Shown one piece after another: positions 7,422-13,253 of a stretch of 13,253 nt of DNA. The DNA is taken from NCBI GenBank assembly GCA_003990745.1, contig RBNI01004926.1, forward strand, positions 1 through 13,253. Direction: 5' to 3'. The notes beneath the pieces are model-generated. The model saw nothing but the letters and a program-made list of their open reading frames with translations, had not been told where the DNA came from and did not search any database. The stretch's first letter is position 1; every line of letters starts with the position of its first letter. Source of the DNA: Jimgerdemannia flammicorona (lineage: Eukaryota > Mucoromycota > Endogonomycetes > Endogonales > Endogonaceae). The position numbers were made by a program, and so were the translations under genes.

Positions 7422-7569
7422 TTTGCAATAATACATCAGAAAAACCTGGCAATGGTGGGTACAAAGAGGGGGATTGTCCACACACCTTTCTCCTGTACAA
7501 TTCATGTTACACAAACTTCAAGCAATGGTTTTTCGATACAAAGCAGAGGAAAGGTATTATAAAAATATC
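7422..7569. other. Junction between relic gene and LINE
   Basis: No convincing gene. It would hold the promoter of the minus-strand relic and/or the 5' end of the LINE. The first CpG after 6273 is at 7534, and the composition changes from AT-rich to G-rich between about 7545 and 7600, which is my only evidence for the LINE boundary. ATG codons at 7452 and 7525 open only short frames. Confidence 0.4.
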
Positions 7570-7576
7570 ATCAAGC

Positions 7577-9593
7577 AAGAGTTCTGATGGGCATGCTGGG
7601 TCAGGTGGACCTGGGGCTTTTGGCTAGCAGTAGGTTGGGAGAGATTATGGTCTGAGGATAGGGGCCTTTGGAGGGTTGAAGGGTGGTGAGGGTTCTGAAA
7701 GTGGATCGGTGGCCAGTAGCAGTGGGGGGAGACTGGGCCCCCCTAGCTTTGTGGATAAGGTGAAGGGGAGTGGGTGGCTGGCTGGGTCTAAGGCTGGTGC
7801 CATGGTAGAGAAGGGCAAGGTGAGCCTAGGGAGGGGGGGCGGTACTCAGGGGGGGGATGCAAGTGTAGGTGCTAGAGGTGCTGTGGCTGGGGATGGGACT
7901 GCTGATGATAGTGTGATGGACAATCAGGAAAAAAAAAGAAATGTGATGGCTGATAGAGGTATGGGGCAGGGGGCCCTGATGCAGAAGGGGGACCTGGCCA
8001 ATGGTGTAATGGGGCTGGCAGTGGCACTGTTACTCAGGAAGTCGATCTCAGAGTTTGCAGTGACACTGTGCTTCTATGGCTTGGTAGTGACAGCAAGGAT
8101 GGTCTTGGGGCTTATCTTGAAGCAGGTGGCTGGGGCTGTCTTGGTGAAGTTCTTGAAGGGCCTGGAGAGAGTTGAGGTGGGCTTTGAGGAGACAGGCCCA
8201 CTGGAAGAGACGATGAAGACTGGAGTGGCAGTTGGCAAAGTGATGGTTCCTATGATACACTGCCTGAGGTGAGACCCCAGGGTGGTGTAGCTGCTGGTGA
8301 AGGGGGTGTCTACTATGATGAAGGAGGAGACTAGGAGGAGGGTGGAGGAGGTGATGGCAGAGTATGGTGATGTGGTAGATATCAGTTTCCAGGTGTGGGA
8401 GGAGACCTCTATTTGAACTGGTAATGTGGATGTGAGGATTAGACTGGCAGGTAGGGAGGCTACAGGGAAGACAAGCAACTGGCCCTCAGTATTGATGTGG
8501 GGGGCCTTTGTCTGTAAGGTATCATGGGTGAGAGGGAGTGAAGAGGAGGAAGAGGACTTGTTGGAGGTACTGAAGGAGTTGAGTGATGCAGTTGAGAGGA
8601 GGGCGAAGGCCTGGAAATTGTATGAGGAGATGATACATCTGGAGATAGTTGATGGAAAGAAGATTCAAACTGGCAAGGGGCAGTGGGAGCAGGCCCAGGA
8701 GTGCAGGCAGCAGAGAGAGCTGTTGGCAAGTATGAGTGATGGGGCTAAGAAGACAGTGGATAAGGCTGAGGAGGCTGGGGGTGCCATAGCCAGTGTCTGG
8801 GTTAGTAAAGGAGGAGGGGAGATGGAGGCGAACAAGGAAGGGGCTGTGAAGGTACCAACCAAGGACCCATATACAGATGGTACATTTGAAGTCTGGGAGC
8901 AGGAGTTGGATGCCACCCCCCCCCCCTCTTATTCGAAGGGGCCTGGTGGTGAAGAGAGGAGCAGTAGAAGATGTGCTGATGAAGGGGGCCCAGCGAGTAA
9001 CCTTTGGAGTCCCCAATGTGGTGAAAGGGGGACAGATAGTGGCGGTTGGTGAGGATGAGCTGGTGGATGTCCCAGAGGAGGAGTGGGATGAGGCTACCAG
9101 TGTAGAAGCTGATACCATGATGTTGGATGTAGGGAGGCCTGGAACTCCAGGAGAGAAGGAGGTGGGAAATCTGCTATAGATGAGCAAGGTGATGGACAAT
9201 CTTGCAGCTGAGGAGTTGGGAGAAGTGGACCTGCATGTAATGCCTGAGGAGCATTGGGTGCAAATTCTGCATGGAGATAGAGTAATGGAGGCACTGAAGG
9301 TGGAGATTCTTGCAATCTTCCTGGAGGAGGAGGGATATGAGGTTGATGAGGTGAGGAAGGCAGAGCTGGGGGTTATTGCTAGTGAATGGGCTGCCTACTG
9401 TTGGGCAGAGCATCATGGTTTGCAGCTCTGGCAGGAGGCCTGTCTGAAGTATTGTGAGGATTTTGAGGAGAGAGAAGATGGGGTGATGGTGGAACTTCTG
9501 AGAGAGTTGGAGGCACAGGAGGCTGGGGAAAGAGAACTAGCTGTGGAACATGACTTGGACTTGGTGCAGGAGGAGCTGACTGTGGACTTGTAG
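7577..9593 (+). pseudogene. LINE ORF1 (Gag-like), interrupted
   Basis: Coding-like text in frame 2 from about 7577 carries stops at 7625 and 7631 (TAG, if already coding), 8270 (TGA), 8288 (TAG) and 8414 (TGA). It passes into frame 3 at a run of eleven C (8916-8926), has a TAG at 9177, and ends at TAG 9591. No ATG start is clear. The N-terminal part is Gly/Ser-rich; the last 140 codons are rich in Glu, Leu and Val and look helical (for example EEHWVQILHGDRVMEAL). I see no CCHC zinc knuckle. By position, 31 bases before the ORF2 ATG, this is the RNA-binding ORF1 protein. The sequence itself is not diagnostic. Confidence 0.62.
8916..8926 (+). repeat. C11 homopolymer at the ORF1 frame change
   Basis: Eleven C in a row encode a proline run. 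Before it the protein-like frame is frame 2 (TDGTFEVWEQELDA); after it, frame 3 (RRGLVVKRGAVEDV). A one-base length change in this run explains the switch. Confidence 0.7.
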
Positions 9594-9624
9594 AGGATGG
9601 GATCACTATATAATATTATTTCCT

Positions 9625-10310
9625 ATGAACAGTACAACCAACATTTTCTCTTTGAATGTGAATGGGTTAAGGGGAGCTGGGCAGCATAGGAATATTTTTA
9701 CTTGGCTCAAGGGATTGGAGGCTGATCGCTTTTTACTATAGGATGTGCAATGTGAGGATGAGGACGATTGGGTAGAGTGGACTAGAGAATGGAGTGGGGC
9801 TACTGCTTGGTTTGGAAAAGTAGCAATTCTGGTGAGAAAGAGTAGAGGGGACTTGGGGGAAATCAGGAGCTGGGGTGATCACTTGGTCTGGGGGGATTGG
9901 TATCAGCCAGGATAGGAGTTAGTGAGAATTAGCTCTTGCTACTGTCCAGTAGTTAGGGGCAAGAGGACTGTGTGGATTAAGAAGCTGCTAGAGGAGGGTA
10001 TTCTTCTGGAGAAAGGAGTTGATGTTCTTGGTGGGAACTTTAATATGGTTCAGGATCAGCATCTGGACAGAACTGATGGAGGGAGAAATACTGGGGGGAG
10101 GAGTGGAGGTCTGGATGCTTGAGAGGAGGTAGAGAATTTGAGCTCATTAGGGGATATGTGCAGAAAATGGTGGGGCAACACCAGGGTCTACACGCATTGA
10201 GTGAATGGCTTGGGTACAAGGATTGATTGGATCCTGACAGCTAAGTGTTGGGGTTCCGATGTTTGGAGGATATTGGAGGTAGTGTGGTGCCCATGGTTGG
10301 ATCACTGGGG
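9625..10310 (+). other. Apurinic/apyrimidinic-type endonuclease domain
   Basis: Nicks target DNA to prime reverse transcription. Visible blocks: SLNVNG at the start, the QDVQ-like block disrupted by TAG 9739, GGNFNMV (10030-10050) where the family has G-G-D-F-N, RIDWIL (10219-10236), and LDHWGLL (10297-10317) where the family has S-D-H. The catalytic Asp of GDFN is Asn here (AAC 10036), and the Ser of SDH is Leu (TTG, one C-to-T from TCG). The domain is therefore inactive by missense as well as nonsense changes. Confidence 0.72.
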
Positions 10311-10989
10311 ACTTTTGGGGCAGGAATAGTTTGGGGGGAGTGGAGATAGACCTGGACATTGGCACCTTAACTCCTCTCTGCTGGCTGAGAAGGTATTGTG
10401 GTACCCATGGGTGGAGGACATTCAGGCGAAGGTTTCTACCTGGAAGTGGGAAGGTTTGTCTGTAGGTATCCATTGGATGAAATTGAAAGAGACTGCAAGG
10501 GGCTATTGGGGTGGAGTGGGTAGAGAAGTAGGGTGACAGAGGAGGAAGCACACAAGGTGTACTTCTAGCAGGCTGAGGAGATTGCAAATAGAGTGGGTGG
10601 AATTGCTTACTTCTGTTGGAATGGTGGATTGGAGGACAGAGTGGGCAAAATTGGAGATAGTGGAACTGCAACAGGTGTTGTGAGAGGAGGAGGAGGCTCA
10701 TATGCGGGGAATGGCTACTAGGTTATGGTGGCAGGGGCTTGAGGAGGACAAGTGGTCTACTAAATACCTGTCAAGACTTCTTAAAGCTAGGAGGGTAAGA
10801 CATAGGTGGGATGGGGTCTTAGATGCTGAGAGGGATATGGTACATGGCACACAACAAATCCTAGGGATTTTGAAGGAGAGATGGCAGAGTTTGTGGAGTG
10901 AGGGGGAAGGGGGTGCTGATGAGGAGGCAATTGAAGATATACTAAAGGAGTGGGGGCTGCTGCAAGTGGAGGGACTAGGTGACTTGATC

Positions 10990-11900
10990 TTACTGGTGCA
11001 AGGAGAGGAGATCCAGAGTATCCTTGCAGCAACTAAGCTGAGAATGGTGTCAGGGGAGGATGGGTTACCATGGGACTTCTGGAAGAAGATAGTTAAGGTC
11101 CCTGGAGTTTTGAGTGGGATGGCCACTCTCTGTGACTATGTTCTTCAGAGTGGTGAGTGGGTTGGAGAGCAGGACCTTGGGTTGGTGGCCTTATTGTACA
11201 AAGATAAGAGGAGGAGGGAAGACTGGAAGAATTGGAGACTGATCATGCTTCTGAATATGAACAGAAAGATGGTGACTAAGGTGATTGTCACAAGGCTGCA
11301 GAATGTTGCCCAACAGGTGTTGGGGGAGGAGCAGAGGGGCTTTGTTGGGGGCAGACTTATAAGAGATGAGACTGCATGGGTGCATGGTATCATTGAAGGG
11401 GCCCAGGCTTGTAGACTAGATGGAAGATTGGTCTTTTTGGACCAGGAGAAGGCCTATGACCATGTATGGAGGGTTTGGCTGGGCAAGATGTTGGATAGAA
11501 TTGGTATTCCCTCAAGATTTCAGGCCTCTATGTTGAATCTGCTAGATAGCAGTTAGGCAGTACTGATGTGTAATAGTCACTGAGGTCTGGCATTTTTCTT
11601 AGGAAGAGGAGTTCCTCAGGGAGACTCTCTGTTCTCTGTTCTATATACCCTTTCATTAGAACCTTTGATGGATAGGATTCGCTGGAAGGTAGCAGGGCTC
11701 TCTATTTATGGTATAGTGTGGAAGGTGGGGGCCTTTGCTGACGACATGGTGGTTGGACTTGGGTCAGTGGCAGATGTTGAGGCACTTAAAGAGACAGTGG
11801 AATGGTATGAGGCTCACTCTGGGGTGAAGCTCAACTGGCATAAGTGTGAGACAATAGTACTAGGGAATGGACTAGTAAGTGGGGACATCATTGGAACAAT
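10990..11900 (+). other. LINE reverse transcriptase domain
   Basis: Blocks in order: SGEDGLPWDFWKK (family A-P-G-P-D-G-x-P), VALLYKDKRRREDWKNWRLI (family K-G-D-x-x-x-x-x-N-Y-R-P-I), EEQRGFVGGRLIRDE, FLDQEKAYDHV (11434-11466) with the first catalytic Asp, GRGVPQGDSLFSVLYTLSLE, and FADD (11734-11745) with the catalytic Asp pair, followed by SGVKLNWHKCE. TAG at 11554 and TGA at 11581 fall between the QEKAYD and QGDS blocks. Confidence 0.9.
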
Positions 11901-12679
11901 TGTTCCTTCAGGAGAGGTGGTGCAGTATCTGGGCATCTTTCTTTCTATATATGGTTCTGTCTTGCCATGAGTGTGGTGGGAGAGCAGGGTGACTAGTTGG
12001 GGAGAGGTACTTCAAGGTTAGGGAGGCCGCCATATCTCTCTGGTAGGGTGGGTGTCTATTCTGAATGTCTACTGGTTTCCCAAGATATGGTATATGGCCT
12101 ATCACCTAGACTTTTCAGCATGGGTGGTGAAGAGGCTGATGAAGGTGGCTAGAGATTGGATTTAGGCAGGGAGGAGATCTCAGGTCAGCTGGGACACTCT
12201 TGCAACTCCGGTGGTCAGGGGAGGTCTTGGCCTTGTAGATTTCCCTAAGAGGCTGCACTGCTTGCAAGCCTGGTGGTTGAAGAGAGCTGCTGAACTGCAG
12301 GGAGGGGGGTGGGTGCTACTGATGCAGAAGGTGTGGGAGATGAGGACCTCCCCTCGAGGGTCCTCAGGAGATCTACTCTCTTTGGTGGGGCTGATTGGAA
12401 CTCAGCACTTGCGGTTTAAGGACTTTTGGTGGAGGGTGGTAGATGGAACACACCAAATTGGACTGTACTGGCTAGGCAATAAGGGGGAGATGATGTGGGG
12501 TCCTGATATATGGCAATGGGATAGACTGCTTCTGGGGGGTGTTCCACTTATTGAGTTTGATCTTGGAGATGGAGTGGAGTGTCAGCAGGGTCTTAGACAG
12601 GATCTTTGGCCAAGGGGCTGGCAGGCAGCAGAGATTGGCGAGAAGTGGGACTGGGCAGGTATCTGGTCATGGAGTGCTG

Positions 12680-12880
12680 AGGTGTGGAGGTGGCTTCCTC
12701 CCAAGTTCTGGGTGGTTTGGTGGAGGATGCTGAGGAGGAATGTTATGTTGAACTACTGCACTGGGCATCTGGTAGAGGGTGGCCAGTTGGAGTGTGAGGA
12801 GTGTTACAATGTTGGGCAAGCTGGTGAGCTTGTGCAGATACCAGAGCACTGGTTGGGGAAGTGTGAGGTTTTGGGGGACT
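12680..12880 (+). other. C-terminal CCHC finger (zf-RVT-like)
   Basis: The stretch LPPKFWVVWWRMLRRNVML followed by Cys at 12793 and 12802 (C-x2-C), His at 12847 and Cys at 12862 (H-x4-C) matches the zinc-binding region found after RT in many LINEs (PF13966-like). The preceding Pro-Pro-Lys-x-Trp entry is typical of that region. No stop lies inside it. Confidence 0.7.
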
Positions 12881-13253
12881 TTTGGATAGAAATAGGAAAT
12901 AGGCTGGGTGTAGAGCATAGGCTGGTGGGTGAGGGAGGCTGATGGGAGGATTTGAGATCTCAGCTGGTGGGTGGTGTCAGTGATAGTTGGCTTACTATAG
13001 GGTGAGTGATAGCAGTGTGAGTGGGACTGGCTGGACATTGGCTTTTTTTATTCGAGGAGGGGTGGCAGATGGGGCTACAAGAAAAGGTATTACAGTGGGA
13101 GGAGTTGTTGGGGGATCTGCTGAATGGGTGGTGGGTGAGTTGGGGTACTCAGGGGGGGCAATATTGCAGCTTGGTAGCAAGGATCTGTGGACTGAGTGGA
13201 GGGAGGGTAGAGATAGTATTGGATAAAGTGTGGCCTTTCATTGGGTAGAGGTA

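Larger units (their letters stand above)
9625..13248 (+). pseudogene. LINE ORF2 (endonuclease-RT), about 16 in-frame stops, no frameshift
   Basis: ATG at 9625 opens MNSTTNIFSLNVNGLRG, the usual start of a LINE endonuclease. One frame continues to the right edge. Stops: TAG at 9739, 9913, 10327, 11554, 12019, 12163 and 13246; TGA at 10120, 10198, 10534, 10681, 11581, 11968, 12940, 13003 and 13018; no TAA. Context favours Arg at many TGA sites and Gln or Trp at TAG sites, so each can be one transition. Domains in order are endonuclease (9625 to about 10310), RT (about 10990-11900), thumb/linker, and CCHC finger (12793-12864). Trp is extraordinarily frequent: I count 23 in the 243 codons from 12211 to 12939. 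Whether 13246 TAG is the true end or another lesion cannot be told. Confidence 0.85.
7570..13253 (+). mobile_element. LINE (non-LTR retrotransposon, Tad/L1-like), 3' end beyond the window
   Basis: A two-ORF non-LTR element: a Glu/Val/Gly-rich ORF1, then ORF2 with an N-terminal apurinic-type endonuclease, a central RT with FADD, and a C-terminal CCHC finger. The RT blocks (FLDQEKAYD, GVPQGDSLFSVLYTLSLEPL, GAFADDMVV) are closest to fungal LINEs of the Tad/L1 type by eye; the clade is not settled. The 5' limit is estimated from composition only, and the 3' end with its tail is not in the window. All reading frames are interrupted by C-to-T style stops. The coding strand is extremely G-rich and C-poor. 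Confidence 0.85.

Noticed and set aside
8048..9606. Minus-strand ORFs rich in Ser, Pro, Leu and His (for example 8522-9199 and 8074-8478).
   Set aside because: Shadows of the G-rich ORF1 strand. Their low-complexity composition follows from GG/CC content and no domain is seen.
9601..9624. A cellular promoter from the TATATAATATT string before ORF2.
   Set aside because: It is the short spacer between LINE ORF1 and ORF2, expected to be bicistronic. Only 14 bases separate it from the ATG.
10147..13180. Minus-strand ORFs opposite LINE ORF2 (10147-10701, 10698-11126, 12667-13038).
   Set aside because: They lie opposite recognisable endonuclease, RT and finger blocks and have the same Ser/Pro/His bias. 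They are shadows.
12987..13226. Frame-3 ORF at the right edge as an RNase H-like domain.
   Set aside because: It overlaps the continuing ORF2 frame, is mostly Gly/Val-rich and lacks the acidic residues of RNase H. A frame change there cannot be shown.
1..13253. A non-standard genetic code (TGA read as Arg or Trp, TAG as Gln).
   Set aside because: Stops occur only in decayed mobile or relic genes, TAA, TAG and TGA are all involved, normal CGA, CAG and TGG codons coexist, and ORFs still end at ordinary stops. C-to-T decay explains them more simply.

Overview
This window reads as transposon-dominated chromosome from a filamentous fungus, most likely a basidiomycete. That assignment is an inference from element types (a chromodomain Ty3/gypsy element and a Tad/L1-type LINE) and from heavy C-to-T decay; no clearly living host gene is present. 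Almost everything lies in three blocks, and all three are broken.

Block 1 (1-6301, + strand) is the 3' two thirds of a Ty3/gypsy chromovirus whose gag and 5' LTR lie left of the window. A single reading frame runs from the left edge to 4121, in the order dUTPase, protease, reverse transcriptase, RNase H, integrase, chromodomain. It carries ten in-frame stops and no frameshift. A purine tract (4255-4267) leads into a long 3' LTR, which I place at 4269-6301 (2033 bp, ends TGTAAG...CTTACA). Inside the U3 part of this LTR sits a separate gene (4525-5622) of about 365 codons, with what looks like its own promoter (paired TGAGTCA sites, CCAAT, TATATA), an A-rich leader and a good start context. It ends upstream of the element's main TATA box (5812) and can share the LTR poly(A) signal (5937). 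Its product has two PPxY motifs and an acidic C-terminus, and I do not recognise it. It is the most interesting object here.

Block 2 (6302 to about 7530) is AT-rich and has no CpG at all from 6275 to 7533. On the minus strand it holds the relic of an intron-containing gene of roughly 310 codons (7421 to 6368), family unknown. A run of 28 A (poly-T on the coding strand) lies in its apparent intron.

Block 3 (about 7570 to beyond the right edge, + strand) is a LINE-type non-LTR retrotransposon. ORF1 has several stops and one frame change at a C11 run. ORF2 has an apurinic-type endonuclease, a reverse transcriptase with FADD, and a CCHC zf-RVT-like finger; it keeps one frame for 3.6 kb despite about 16 stops. 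The LINE coding strand is extremely G-rich and CpG-poor, and its protein is remarkably rich in tryptophan.

In all three blocks the nonsense codons are those expected from C-to-T transitions (TGA at arginine positions, TAG or TAA at glutamine positions, some possibly from TGG). This points to methylation-linked deamination or a RIP-like process. CpG content suggests an age order: the gypsy copy is youngest, the LINE is older, and the minus-strand relic is oldest or most heavily hit.
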